DNA of 64,000 nt, taken from Nautilus pompilius (lineage: Eukaryota; Mollusca; Cephalopoda; Nautilida; Nautilidae). Of this stretch, positions 35,378 through 48,200 are shown piece after piece. Made by a program: the position numbers and the translations under genes. The DNA is taken from positions 372,001 to 436,000 of the forward strand of contig JACATO010001103.1 in NCBI GenBank assembly GCA_018389105.1, given 5' to 3'. The notes below the pieces were generated by a model. It saw only the letters and a program-made list of their open reading frames with translations. It was not told where the DNA came from and did not search any database. Numbering within the stretch: position 1 is the first letter of the stretch; every line of letters starts with the position of its first letter.

Positions 35378-36784
35378 ATAATTGCTATAATATTGCATTT
35401 TCATCTTTCGGTTGCAATTACTCATTATTTATAATACATATTTTGTGCTTCGATACTTATTTTCGATGCTATATATATATATATATAAATTTTATAACCG
35501 TTTGCAGGTTTTCATTTTACCTAATTATATAAAGAGCTCATTTGAAATTACAGTCCTAATATTTTCTTTATATTTTAGTGATTTATTTTCATTTTGCATC
35601 TTGTTAAACGTTCTTGTCGCTTAGCTTTTTTTTCAATAATAGAACGCTATTAATTAGATTCCACTTGATCAAGTGAATCAAATAACTGCAGATGTCCTCG
35701 ATCTGGACAAACTAAAGGGACCGTTATTGCTGCCGCGACACTAATGCTCTTGTTCTTAACTCGCACCAATAAAATGTTATCTGATAAAATGTAGGGATTT
35801 ACATAACAAAAGCTCAGATGAGTTCTGCTTATACTGTGATACCATGCTGCCTTTGATAGATCCGTTCTACCAGCTCAAAATACTCGGGATCAGACTGGAT
35901 CCTTATAAATATCGGTCTTTGTTACCATCTAGTTGTTTAAGTTAGCAGCAAAGTTATTGCACACAGTCACGCGCTATAATGTAGTCTGATTTACTGAGGA
36001 CATTCCTTTATACTCTACAGCGCAGCCTTTTATTTAATAAATGAAAATTCAGTTAAGAGGCCATAGCGATAAAGCTCGTATCTGATCTTCTCGGCTTTTA
36101 TGCTGCAGTAGTTGAGGATGTAATTAGGTGTATACTAAAAAGTCTTTTAATGAAAGTAGCAAGGCAGTGTATAGATTTTATAAGCCAACTTTGAATGGAC
36201 AAACAGTAAATATGTAAATATAGCAGCTTTGTGGGTTGAAGTATAGTGATAATGCAGACTTTAGACATTTTGCTTGATAAGCTTATTATGTTTTTCGATC
36301 TACAGAATCTATAAACTGGTTTGCATCTTGTTCATATTTATATTGATTTTGAATAAAAGAGTAATTTTTGAAAAATGTGCAACTTTTAGCAATACTTGAG
36401 AGTGAAAATAATGTAAAGTTTTAATGCTTCAGAAAATACTCGTTTTATCTAACTTTCAGTCAAAGGACTGTAAGCCTCATTTGTTTTTCACTATTTTCCA
36501 AACCATATTCCACGTAAACTAGCTTCCGGCGCCATACTTGTAATAAAAGTAGTGTTAGATGGATTAAAAGCTTCCGACAAAGTAGGAAGTGCTTTGCCGG
36601 TTTTTGTTTTAGTGTGTATTAAGCCGCCAGCAATAACGTACACAGAAACGTGCAAAGGCTTCGTAAGAATACTGAAGTTACCATAGTGATAGAGCGCAAA
36701 TAGAAGGTATTAAGATCAACAGATCTCGAGGTTTAACAATTTAGATAAGTAAATATCACCGAAAAAATTACATGTTTACTTTCA
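35378..36784. other. AT-rich non-coding stretch
   Basis: No gene is seen. The patch at about 36525-36665 (CTTCCGGCGCC, TAAGCCGCCAGCAATAACG) is GC-richer and could be another small regulatory patch. Confidence 0.4.
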
Positions 36785-36903
36785 ATCGTCGCCGAGGAGC
36801 TAAAGAATTATCTTTACGTGGTATTTGAATAGCAAGAAGTACTGTAAATAGTAACTGTTATGTAAATAAGATGTAAAGATAATCTTCTGGCTCTTTAATT
36901 CAA
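36785..36903. mobile_element. ATGACTGAC-family MITE, diverged copy
   Basis: The left arm (CTAAAGAATTATCTTTACG then TGGTATTTGAAT) and the reverse complement of the right arm (TTAAAGAGCCAGAAG then ATTATCTTTACATC) pair with each other. Both match the inner terminal repeat of the complete copy at 10027. The outer tips have decayed. Confidence 0.65.
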
Positions 36904-37379
36904 TCTTTAAAACTAAGTAAAGATAATGTGATTTTAAGCAAAATATGCATAAGTAACATCATTAATCAGTTAATGATGTACAATTTTAGTTAATGTGCTA
37001 ATAGAAAACAGGAAATCCTTATGGCTGATAAAAGGATTTTAGCATAGAATTTTGGTCCGTAAGTTCGTTTACGACAACATTATTAACTGATGCTAGAACT
37101 TTGTTTTTATTCTGTTTCTATGAATGTACTTCTAATTTAAACACCTTAATCAATTTATGATTTCGTGGCTCCAAAAACCAGATGGAGTAACAGAGCGAAC
37201 TGCCAGTGAACGACCTGACGGCCGGGTCGTATTAGTGAATTACTAAAATAGTCGACCAAGGCTTATGCAGTAGTCTTTAAACTCGCCAATATCAACATCA
37301 CTCAGAATGGGGATGAATTTCTTTTAAAAAACAAGTAAAACTATTTCCAACGCAAAGTAAAACATTACCATAACAAGTA
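36904..37379. other. AT-rich non-coding spacer
   Basis: Nothing recognised. Confidence 0.35.
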
Positions 37380-37870
37380 TCTTTGAAGGTAGACACTTCG
37401 CCTGGAAGAGCAGTGCTCAACACCGTTCATTGTTACGGGTTGGAAGAGTTCGCCACAGCTACAGCGAAAACGCACCAGAGCAGGACAAGGCGGTATTTTT
37501 TAATGAATACATTCACTGAAAACATCGTCAAAGAAGTCGCCGATTCAGTCTAACACATGAAAGATGGCAAAATAGAACGCAGAAATCAATGCTTGTTTTG
37601 CTGGGCGAGTAAGGAGAAAGGAAGGGGGGATTGTATTTTGTCCAGCGGAGCCTGGTAATAAAAAGCTCTGTGACGGACAGATATTCATTTAACTCTTGAA
37701 TGCGCTCGTGGCCGGCGTCAAACGGAATCGCGGTACTAATGTTCGCAAATTAACAGCAGTTGCGCAGATCTGGTCACTTTCAATGGCCGGAACTTAATGG
37801 CAACGTGTACTTTTCACCGGGTCAAAGAAACGTCGCTGAGCCTAGTCAATGAAGTATATATTCATAAAAG
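37380..37870. other. GC-balanced unique patch, candidate regulatory element
   Basis: Nearly 500 bases of balanced, CpG-containing sequence (GAATGCGCTCGTGGCCGGCG near 37696, AATCGCGGTACTAATG near 37725, GTTGCGCAGATCTGGTC near 37757) interrupt AT-rich DNA. No frame stays open, and there are no transposon ends, B boxes or poly(A). Regulatory function is inferred from composition and motif density only. Confidence 0.32.
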
Positions 37871-39537
37871 GAAACTTCATGTTAATAAAAACAAAAACAA
37901 AGAGAGAAACCCGCGAACATGAAATAGATAATCTCTTTTACCCGAGTACTTGGACTTCGGCTCGGATCAAAGTTGATTAATGTGGCCAAAAACCTGCCAA
38001 CGATTTCGAAGATAGAAACAATCAACTTTAAAAGCTGTTATTTTAAATTCTGATTTATTTAACAAAATGTGTACGTTTGACAGGAACAACGAAACATGTG
38101 ATTTAAAAATATAAATCATTTTCTAAATTTGGTAAAACAAACAATGAAACAAGCAAAAAAGTAACTATAGTAGAGAATAGCGAAATTATAATAGAACTAT
38201 GCAATAAACTGTCAAATAACAAAATAAGATATCTAAGAGTGATGCCGCTAAAACCATTATTAACTGAAAGTATTGGTTCAATAGCAGACAAATCTCTGTC
38301 AGCACAGAGGCAACGCTTTTGCTGCATACAGCACTTCGCTACTGAAGTTGAAAATGAACGCTATCTCGACTTCTGATTGTGATCCTTCCATGATTCTTTT
38401 TCGCTGCAGTGGACAAACATTTTTCACCAGTGTGTAGATTTAGCAAATATATCATGCATAGATAAATATCATGTTACTTAGAATTAATGTAGGATAACGG
38501 CAATAAATGTGGACTCTTGAATGGAATCACTGTGGAGAATATCTTTTTATTAAAAAGTGATATGTGGTTGAAGTTTTGTCAAGCAAGTATTTTTATCTGC
38601 AGTTTTCCAATATACAAGTGCACTAATAAAGTGATTATGAATATGACTGAGATAATTCATAGGTGAGCCCACAATGATGAAGGACAGTGTACGTAGTGAG
38701 TAAAAACAATGTACAGTTTATCTGTGTGCATTAGTTTCGTTAAGCTGTCTTTTGGACACTTTTTGTTAAACAGTTTATAAACCGAATCTCGCTTCAAAGA
38801 AAAGGGTTGGTTTCTTTATAAAAAGAAAAATATGATAGACTTGTCAGTTGTGTTTGTCCGTCAAGGACATAGCAGAATTAAAACTATTTTAAAATCATTT
38901 ACCGTTGACTCTATCTAATGTCTTTTTTTAACCTGAAACACTTTCCTTGCTTCAGAAAAACGGAAATCACATGGAAATTAAGCGGTCTAGTTTTTTATTT
39001 GTTTCCAGCACGAATATTATTATTGATCAATTCAGCCCTGCAGCAGAAGGTGGTGAGCCATATTTCAAAATGAATTAGAAAGAGATGTAGCCCAATTCTC
39101 TTTCCAGCGTAATATTTAAATAAATTCCCTTTTAAAACGGTCCCAGTGGAATAAACATTACTCGTATGTAAAGAATATAAAATATTACTTCGCATAACTA
39201 CAGTTAGAAAATTTACATGAAAGGGAAAAAAGATTTTAACGAAACAAAATAATTAATAATTTTTACACAGCCTTTTATGCAAAAGCTAAACATGATTAGA
39301 TATTTAGTATCAGAAAATTTTTTTTTAATTTTTTATAAAGAGTAGTTGTTTGAATAATTCTGTGTTACACAACAATAAAAGAAATTTATCATGCCTTGTA
39401 TTATTGTATTATGCACTTGTAATTATTTGAAAATTTTGATATAAAGAACAATAAGAAAAAAGGAAGTTAGCAGAGACAAAGTGTCAATTTTGTGATAATT
39501 TTCTTCGAAAAATAAGAAGCCATGAGTTATTTTGATG
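37871..39537. other. AT-rich non-coding stretch
   Basis: Nothing recognised. Confidence 0.4.
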
Positions 39538-39539
39538 TA

Positions 39540-39922
39540 CAGTTATGGTCAAAAGTTTTGCATCACAGAAATAAACAGTAGCAAAAGTATCTTCAAATCA
39601 CGCTCAGATAACTTGATACTGCAGTCAAGACCTCTTCTGCATGTTTACTTTTGAATATCTACTTCCAAGTGAGTTGCACTTGAAGTCATGATTTATATTT
39701 TGGTAATTTTGGAAATCACGTATTTGCTGTAACACTTCAAATTGTCACATTTCGCATCTTTGTTTATTTCACCACTACGTTAGTTAGAAACTGCAAAGCG
39801 ATATGCACTTAAATAGGTTAAAGTAATATTATCATTAAAATTCAGCAGGTTTAGGTCGACTTTATCAAACAAATTTTGTAAAAAAAATATATAGCATGAT
39901 GAAAAACCTTTGGCGATAACTG
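39540..39922. mobile_element. Tc1-type MITE, copy 1 (383 bp)
   Basis: The left tip CAGTTATGGTCAAAAGTTTT is matched by the reverse complement of the right tip, CAGTTATCGCCAAAGGTTTT. TA precedes the left tip (39538-39539). The inside is non-coding. A second copy with the same internal landmarks lies at 61582-61949. The CAGT...GGYCAAAAG tips are of the Tc1 superfamily type. Confidence 0.85.
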
Positions 39923-40207
39923 TGATATGTGCCATTAAATTAAGAATTAAGGACAATAAGGCTGTCTTGAATAATGGCGAGGTCTTGCGCCAGAATAAAT
40001 CACAAAGGCGCAAGCGATATTAGATAACAGCGAAGTTGGACTTAATGTTTTCTGCTCCTTACTTGTTCTGCTGTAAATAAACAAAGCGGAGATTGATTTT
40101 CTTTAACTGCACATTTAATCTTTCTATGCCGATAATATTTAATGGAGTTTCAGAAGTGGGAAAGTAAACTAATTTTGTTCTAGTCATTAGTTCGCGTTAA
40201 AATGAAA
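39923..40207. other. non-coding spacer
   Basis: Nothing recognised. Confidence 0.35.
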
Positions 40208-40209
40208 TA

Positions 40210-41458
40210 TTAGGTTGTTACAAAAGTTTTGTCGTTTTTTTACCACAAAAATGAAACTTCATATCGTTGCTGAACGTGAGGTTTCTTAATCAAAGTCAGT
40301 TCCATCACAATCAATACACTTCTTCCAACGGGTTACAAGCGCATTTATACCATTTTGAAAAAAAATCTGGATTACGGGAGCCGATAAACTGTTGGAAAGC
40401 AGTTTCAATTGTTGTTTGGTTGGAGAAGGATTTCATACAGAGGAAGCTGTCGAGGTGTTTGAAAAGGTGGTAGTCTATGGGAGAAAGGTCTGGTGAATAG
40501 GCTGCGTGAGGGAGAACTTCGTACCTCAACCTGTTCAGTTTCTGAAAAGTCACTTTTTCAACATGAGGACGAGCATTGTTGTGGAGCAGGATTGGGCCTC
40601 TTGGATTCACCAATGCCAGCTGTCGTTGGGAAAGTTTCTGATGGACAACGTTTAATTCACGACACTACCTTTCAGCTGTGATGGTTTTTCCAGGTTGCAA
40701 GAAGTTGCAGTGCACAAGACAGTGAGGTGAAGGTTGGGTTTTGGAATATGGTTAGGCGCCTAGTCTCTGTAGTGCTACTGTGCAGATCGTTTGCGATTTT
40801 CGTCAGGACCCATTTTCATTAGATGTAATGTTTCGGTCTATAAATGGGTCGTTTTTGTTTCTGATTACAAGTGAAGAGCAGATTTCCAATCGAGGATTTA
40901 GTTGTTATTCATTCAACTCGAAAGGCAACCACTTGTCGAGCCTTTTCACCATGTCAATTGCGTCAAGATGACGGAAGACAGTTTCATTGCTTACGTCAAG
41001 CTCTCTATCAATTTCTCGCACTGTTTTTCTCGGATCGACATCAACTGAGGTTTTCAGACGGTCGCCATCACAGCTGGAAGGACGTCCGCTATGTTCTTTA
41101 TCTTCGAGGCTCACGTCTGATCGAATCTTTGCAAACCATCGTTGTACTGTGCTCTCATTTGCTGTGTCCTCGCCCCATGCTTGCTTAATGTTACGAGTTT
41201 CCTCGCTCGCTTTGTGGACTGGTTTGAACTGTGAAGCAAAATGGCACGAAAAGCGTTTCTATCCACGCTTCCCTCAGAACCCTGAAGCAAATATCAATTT
41301 TATGATTTTTAAAAAGGTAGGTTTTGCATAATGTATACCAAGGCACCCGCTACAAAACGATATATAACTTATCTACATACACACCTCCACAAACAAGCAA
41401 AAAATGAACCTCAACTTAACACAATATAAACACTGACAAATCTTTTGTAACGAGCTAA
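40210..41458 (-). mobile_element. mariner element, copy 2, both ends intact (1,249 bp)
   Basis: The left inverted repeat TTAGGTTGTTACAAAAG begins at 40210 and the right one ends at 41458 (CTTTTGTAACGAGCTAA). TA dinucleotides lie at 40208-40209 and 41459-41460, as expected of mariner integration. The transposase reads leftward. Length is close to the usual 1.25-1.3 kb of full mariners. Confidence 0.95.
40311..41258 (-). pseudogene. mariner transposase pseudogene, copy 2
   Basis: On the minus strand the HTH/hinge part reads SLEDKEHSGRPSSCDGDRLK (from 41114). The C-terminal part gives LLHNNARPHVEKVTFQKLNR and YSPDLSPIDYH (40613-40311). The start position reads GTG, as in copy 1. A stop follows FELNE near 40905. 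The segment corresponding to FDEKW is mutated from aspartate to asparagine and loses a base (about 40826). The second catalytic aspartate is also asparagine. Two of three DD34D positions are therefore lost. Confidence 0.9.
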
Positions 41459-41460
41459 TA

Positions 41461-44280
41461 TGATGTATTATCTGTTTTCTTTATTTTTTTCTAAATTTCG
41501 AAATGTTTATGATATATTATTTTAGTGAACATATTTTAATGAAAAATTACAATATTGTGGGCCTAATTGTATTCTGTGTTTTAATTATTTTTATTTAAAA
41601 CTAAAGAATTTCTGTCAGTTCTGAATAGATTAATTGCCAAAAATTGTAGACTGTGTAAAACCATAGAGATGCTCTATAATATTGGCATCAGAGAATTGGG
41701 CTAGCCGAGAAAAATTCTTGAAGTTGAATTCATTTTCTTTAAAATGATATTTGGATTAATAAACGTAACCTTCAAAGGTTTATGAGTTCTCCACTAAGTA
41801 ATACATATATCAAATCAGGTGAAAGGTAATTCTTCAGACTATACGACCTTTTATCCTTTTGGTAAATTTCCCTGCCACAATGTTGTAAATATTAAAGATG
41901 TTAAACTGGTTCTTTCCACTAAGGTAGAAATTGCTAACGGGTGATACACTACCAAAACTCACAATACTTAGCTTTTGGCACATTGCTTAATTGGAAACAT
42001 GCGTGCTTTGTCCAGCCTTTATGGTTTCTGTGATTAGGGATGCTGTGGCATGTCTGTTACTTGTCAATACACGTTAAAAAATCTCTGCGATTTCGATCTC
42101 TCATGACTTGCTTCTGATCGTAGGTGGCGTTCTACAAATGTTTGGAAGATGTCTTGATAGAAACGTTAGTCATTGTAGCCACGGTGACCCACTATCATGC
42201 CTTTGTAAATTACCGATATCATTCTTATCGGCACGCATATATCACAGCCAATACGTCTAAGTGGAATACACGACATCAAATGATCATTTATATCTGCATA
42301 AATAGTAAACAAGAGAATTAGCCATTTTTACATCAGTTCTCTTTCTCTATGAGCAGCGCATATTCTAATTTTTTAAGAAAAAATTTCCTTTATTTACCAG
42401 TTAATATTTTGTTTATAAACTTGCGTCTAACAGTTTGAAATAATGCAAAATTTGAAACAATAAATACAATCACATTAACAAAATTTTTAGCCATAAATTA
42501 ACACAAAGAATTTTAACAAGATCCTCAAAAAGCAGGTGCATTTCTCTTTAAAAATAATAAAAATAAATAATATTTTAATCTGGAAAAATACGGATAATGT
42601 AGAGATAATACACGTCTTAGAAAAACAGAAAAAAATATACAAGTTTTGTTTGCTTTATGTAATAAAATATATATTTATAAACAAGAATTTTTCCAATATG
42701 AATCGTGATAATTGATTCAGGGGTACAATTATGATTCTTTAATAGTCAGCTATTATCTATTTACTAATCACCTTTGGTTAAAAACCTATAAAGGTGTGTA
42801 CAAGCGCTGGGATAACCGATGTTTCTTTCGCGTCTCTTTACCAATGAAAACTGTTTATTGCAGAGGTTTTTAATCTGCAAGCGTAGGTCATTGCGTTTTA
42901 ACCCTTTCATGGAGCGCTACTGTCAGATGGATTAATAATTCTGTAGCCCAGATTCATCACTTAGGAGAAAGGTGAAATTCCACATCTTTATTTGTCTCCT
43001 CCGTTGGAACAAAGAGGTCAGCCAACAAAAAAATTTAAAAATATGCAGAATAAAATCCATAAAGACTTTTTAAAACCGGTTTGGAAGTACAAAATCAGAA
43101 AACTATTTGTTTTCATAATCTTCCTTGAAATAATGCAACATAAAATGATAATCATCTTAAATAATCAACTTAATCAATAAGTATGAGGTTTTCTTTAAAA
43201 TTAAAATAAATATTTTTGTTAAAAAGCACAACTTAATTTTATATAATGAATATTAAATTTACACATGTGAAGATCCCTCTAAAATATCCATATGGACCTT
43301 AAAATATTCAGAATGCAATAAGAGGAGTAATTTTCTGGATGGGAATAGAAATTACTTGTAGTAAATAAAGAAATAATATAGCTAAAATCGCCTATCTGCA
43401 AAGTGTTTAAATAGTTCTTACTAGCGATAGTATTAAAAATATTTTATCTTTAATTTTCCAAGATACTATCAAGAAACTAAGTGTATGTATCGCTGCAATA
43501 ATAATTTTACAACCTCTGAAAAAGGAAGCTCTTTCTTAATTTACATATTTCTCTATCGTCTGGCTATAAAATGAGTCATTGAAGTAAGCATCACATTTTC
43601 GATAAAAATGTGATGCAGAAAGCCCGTGTTTTGTGTAAATGGCTGATCATAGTGTCTGTATACGGTGTACTACAGCCAATCTTCCACTGTCCGTAGTTGT
43701 TGTGCCTAATATAAAATTATCAGTCTGGTGAGAAAGATGAATCCACTGCAAACTAGAGTCAAAGAACTGACTGTTGTCCACTAAATTCGCAGTGACCACA
43801 TAAATCCCTTTCAAACTAATGTAGCATTATTAACAATAAGTCAATGCTCTGTGCTATTTCATAAACTTTGGTGTACTGGAGGTTTTGCTCAACGGAAACC
43901 ATTGGTGATAGTTCAAAAAAAAAAGAGCATGATCTTCCCTGCTACAGTATTCATATTATTAGAGGTCTTTATGTATTGTTAGTCCATTGTCTTTATAGAC
44001 AACTAAAAAAATTATCATCGTCATTATCATTATGTGCCATCCTGGATTCTGGGTTGATAGTTTTAAACTACCATACTCATATAATGCATATGTAATAAAA
44101 TTTGAATAATGAAAATGAAACAAATTATCTGACCATTTCAGTATCAGAACACTGAAAATTTCGTTAGCTGCAAACATTTTACATCTTCAAAATTAAGTAG
44201 TGAAATAATCGTGTTCATCAAATTTTCCAAAGATATTGTTAACGTTGTTGTTGTTTATTAATCGGAATCTTTTTGCTTAT
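41461..44280. other. AT-rich non-coding stretch
   Basis: No gene is supported. The segment 42060-42310 is somewhat more balanced in composition (GTAGCCACGGTGACCCAC) but has no recognisable frame. Confidence 0.4.
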
Positions 44281-44430
44281 AGAGAGAGAGATCAAGACAG
44301 AAAGATGGAAAGAGAGAAACACACACGGAAAGATGAAGTCAGAAAAAGATAAAAAGATGGAGAAGAGAAATGAGGAGAAAGAGATGGAGAGAGAAAGATG
44401 GAGAAAGAATTGCATAGAGACAGAAGCAAA
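44281..44430. repeat. purine-rich tract, degenerate GA/AAAGATGGAG repeats
   Basis: About 150 bases are almost entirely A and G on the + strand, with AGATGG(A)GA(GA) words recurring at intervals of 10 to 30 bases. It looks like a decayed polypurine microsatellite. The minus-strand frame across it (Ser/Leu/Phe-rich) is an artefact. Confidence 0.8.
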
Positions 44431-45580
44431 GTCTCTTCGATAAATCGAAAACTTCCCATTACCATTTGTAAAGGTGTTTAAAAAAAATTTTTTTTTTAAA
44501 AATTGAAATTTTTTTGGAGAAATCACCTTTGGGAGAGGTCCATAGAAAACTAATCGAGAAGACGTTAATTCATACCCGGTCTTCACTCAAAATTTGAAAT
44601 TTCTTTAACGCCAATTGTTTTTATTTTATTATGCACAGAAAAGCGATACAACAAATTAAATTTCATTACCAAAAAAAAAAAACCGCAAATAAATAATGGG
44701 GCATATACTAGTTGCTAATATTTGAAGGCGATGATTGGTAAGACCGTATAGTAAAGCTAAACCAGCGTCTGTTCTGAGAATTGATGATTATGTATATAGG
44801 AGAAGGAGCAATAGTAATAAAGGTCTCTTGGTACGGCAAATGCTAATCCAGTACATATTCAATAAGAAACAACTTAAGAAAGTTAATGCTCCATTTCCTT
44901 GAATAGCTTAGTGCACTCGGGACTTACTTTACACTCACTTTTGAACTGTTAACTTAGTTTCGTAAACAACAAAATACATCTACAACTCTTATGTTACTTT
45001 ATGTACAATTAGAATAATCATTTCCCCTGCGTCCTAAGCTAAAGGTTTTGCTTTTTTAGTACAATTTATTCATCTGTTATGATAGTTATGATACTGACAA
45101 CACGAGCAAAATCAGATTGAGAAAAAATCTTGAATTTTTTAAATGAAATAAAGAAAATGGAAAACGTAGTTTAGAAAATAAGACATGACTGGAAAAGCAT
45201 TTGAAATATTAACTAAAATCCTTGGCTCGACTAATATTTATTCCAAGCGAATAATAATATAAAAGAATAAATTATGTAAATATAAACCTAACACGTATTG
45301 TTATAGATGTGTTCGTTGTGAATAAGGAATAAGTTATCAAAAACAACTTAATTTTGTTTAGAAAAATGCATTGTTTACTTACTCTGGAAAAAGTTCAAAT
45401 ATTAACAGCTCATCAAATTTAAAGATATTTATTCAATATTGTTTAAAATGTCTATTTCGATTTTTCTTTTTATTAATTAGAATTTCAAAGTCTTCGCTCT
45501 TCATTTTTCTGTTTATCGAGGAGCAGCTCTATGGTGATAATCTCATCGAAATCATCTAAGAACAAACGAAATCATATTGA
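44431..45580. other. AT-rich non-coding stretch
   Basis: Nothing recognised apart from A/T homopolymer runs near 44480-44510. Confidence 0.4.
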
Positions 45581-45612
45581 AGACAGCAACAACAACAACA
45601 ACAATAATAATA
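45581..45612. repeat. short (CAA/TAA)n microsatellite
   Basis: ACAGCAACAACAACAACAAC leads into AATAATAAT. Minor repeat in non-coding DNA. Confidence 0.9.
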
Positions 45613-46639
45613 TGGGCATAAGATAAAACCTTTTCCTGCTGCATAATTCAAATTAAACGAAATATTAAAAAAAGAAATTGTCTCAATCTAAATAGATATC
45701 TCAGCGTACACATAAAATGTATCAGATATTTTAAATAATTAAAAATTATTTCAAAGACTTAAAATATATTAAAATGTCTTACATATATTTATCATTTTTT
45801 AAAATTATAGCTACAATGTGTAGATAGGAAACTGTTTTTGGTAGAAATTTATGTCGGTTACAAAGGGAAAGTAAAATTTCAGGAAACTAGGACAAAGAAT
45901 TGCTCAAAGAAATTATAAGCCAATGTAGAATGTTAGTTTAGCATATTATCATAGCAGTAGCCAAAGGATGTCTTAAATTTTGTGTATTTTGCTTGTGTAT
46001 TATTTAGTTGTAAGAAATTGTGAGAAATGTGTAAAAAATAATATAATCTATTTACAAAACTGGGTTTTAAAACATGTCGTAGATAGTTTACAGAAGCTTG
46101 TTTCCATGGCAAGTAAACTTTTCTAAGAAGAAAAGATCTAGAAACGCTGTGAGCGGACAGTTTGTTAGTAGATAAAGTAAACAAGAAAATGCAAATATAA
46201 AGTACGAATTTTTAATGCAATTTCCAAAAATATGTACAGATACTGGCAAAATATCCTAAAAGAAAGAATTTAATGCAGTTGTCTAAAATAAAATCTGTTT
46301 TAAATATGTTTTGCTGTTGTTTAAAATATTCTGTTAAGGACTGTAAAGTTTTGGACTTTTAAATACTGACTTTCTGTATTTGTAGGTTTTAAATTATAGA
46401 CCCATTTATGATGTAAATATAAACTTTACAACTAAGTTTGAAAATGTCACAAGATTTCTTTCGATTTTACTAGAACAATTCCCTAGTATTAATAAAATGC
46501 ATTATTAAACTTTCTACTTTGAAGAAAGATTTTTTTAAATATCCGCAAAAAGTGTTGTCAAGTAAGTATACACATGATCATTTTTAGTAATTAGAAAATG
46601 TTATTATTATTCACATCCATTCCACTATTCTAGCTGTGT
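45613..46639. other. AT-rich non-coding stretch
   Basis: Nothing recognised. Confidence 0.4.
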
Positions 46640-47080
46640 TATCGCAGACATTATTCGTCCGCTGCTGTTCGTTTATTTATATTGTGGGCGACATTATTCC
46701 ATAGGAGCCCCATCATCTGTTTGAACGTTTTCTGCTCGTGAAATTAGATTCCCTTCTATCATGAACCTATCGCCGTATTCATGAAATTTTAATCTGAGTG
46801 AGCGAAATCTCTGTGAACGTGCGAAATGGATGTAATTCCGTACCGATTATGCGTTCACGTGAAGCAAAACCATTGATTCCACAATCCAGTGGCTTGAGTG
46901 CATGATCGCTGCGGAACGGTCTTCGGTAATTTCGCGTGCTTTCGCGTGCCGGAGACGATCGCAGACTGATTGGACGGAAGAAGCGTTGATAACGGAACGC
47001 TTTAAAAAGACAGAAATAATGCCGGTTTTTCTTTCTCTTTTCCCCGTGTTCCTCGGATGTTTATTGGGATGAAGAGCCAC
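46640..47080. other. CpG-rich unique patch, candidate regulatory element
   Basis: GC and CpG content are clearly raised against the flanks. The patch contains a perfect 10-base palindromic E box (TTCACGTGAA, 46854-46863), a perfect tandem 10-mer (TTTCGCGTGC twice, 46930-46949) and an NK2-like CTTGAGTG near 46892. Frames on both strands have no recognisable domain. No transposon hallmarks are seen. Regulatory function is inference. Confidence 0.35.
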
Positions 47081-47465
47081 GGCAGAGAGTTAATAAAAAA
47101 ATGACTTATCGATTGCTTTAAAGGTGAAATAAATGAAATGGTTTCGAAAACTTAATTGCAGAAAATATCTTTACTTTTTTGTAAAATGGCAGCTTCGATT
47201 GAAGCGTTGTCGATATGAGGTAAAGAGATTTGTATAACCTAATTAAAAGGGTTAAATTTTTTACTCGGCATAACCATTTACAGTTAAGAATTAAAATCCT
47301 TTCTACTCTCTCAATAACGCCGTGTAAGAGTGGGTCTTTTAATTGTGTATAGAACGCATTAAAGAACAAGTAAAAGATAACGTTTTCTTACTCGAATCAA
47401 TGCTAAAGATAATAAAAATACATTGTTCTTACGAAACAAATGTTAAATAGTTTGTGTATAATCAT
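47081..47465. other. AT-rich non-coding spacer
   Basis: Nothing recognised. Confidence 0.35.
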
Positions 47466-47469
47466 TACC

Positions 47470-47710
47470 AGGCCTTCTGGTGTCTCGGTAACTACTCGAC
47501 GGCATTGGTTGAGGGCGAAGTTCGAATCCCAGTCCTGACAGGCTTTCTTCACTAGCAGGTCGATTTGGGTTTACCCCTACATCTAAATATGATGAATTTT
47601 GTTAAAGTTTTCCTGGTAGTACCTTGACTGGTTTTCTGGAATGTTTCTCGACAGTAGGTTACACTCAGTGGTAGATTCTGAGTAACCCGCGGGTCCAGTT
47701 AGGTTATTTA
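47470..47710 (+). repeat. tRNA-derived SINE head (family A-related, copy 5)
   Basis: GTCTCGGTAACTACTCGACG (about 47481-47500) and GAAGTTCGAATCCCAG (about 47518-47533) are spaced like A and B boxes. The body then differs from copies 1-4, so this may be a subfamily or a rearranged copy. Confidence 0.5.
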
Positions 47711-47929
47711 TTCGCACCAGTTAACTGTAGTTAATTTGCAAGCTTATTCTTACGAAACAAATTTATCAGCTTCGCCATGCACTATTGCCAGGCTTTGTTG
47801 TTTTCTCTGTTTTTATTTACTGCTGTTTCTGTCGCTATGCTAAAAAGTTATTTAATAACTGTCTTCGTTTTCACATTGGATCCACCAAAATGTTTACACG
47901 CAGATCTCAACTCAAAATAAAAAAATCAA

Positions 47930-48200
47930 GAAGGTCAGTGTAGTACTTAAACCTTCTGTTGGTGTGTTTCTCCTCGCTTGTCTTCACCAGTCGACGGCGT
48001 AGGTTTTCTCCGGACACTTATCCCACATAAAAACAGATGTGTCTGGTAGGGTTTTCCGGGTATATGCAGTGGAGGTCCCGCGGTAACTCCCGACTGGCTG
48101 GTATCCTAACCCCGCTCAAGAGAACCCAGGCTTGGTCATGAATGCTAACTAATACCCGTCTTCTACCACTTCCGCGAGACATCCTTAAACCTCGAAAGCC
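47930..48200 (+). repeat. SINE-like body without head
   Basis: GTGTTTCTCCTCGCTTGTCT then TCACCAGTCGACGG (about 47961-47996) resembles the TTTCTTCTCGCTTTTCACC tract of family A. It is followed by a GC-richer body to about 48200. It lies roughly 230 bp after the head of copy 5, so the two may be one SINE split by an insertion. The 127-codon minus-strand frame here is repeat-derived. Confidence 0.4.

Noticed and set aside
44239..44586. Minus-strand frame resembling a Ser/Leu/Phe-rich membrane protein
   Set aside because: It is the translation of a degenerate polypurine repeat.
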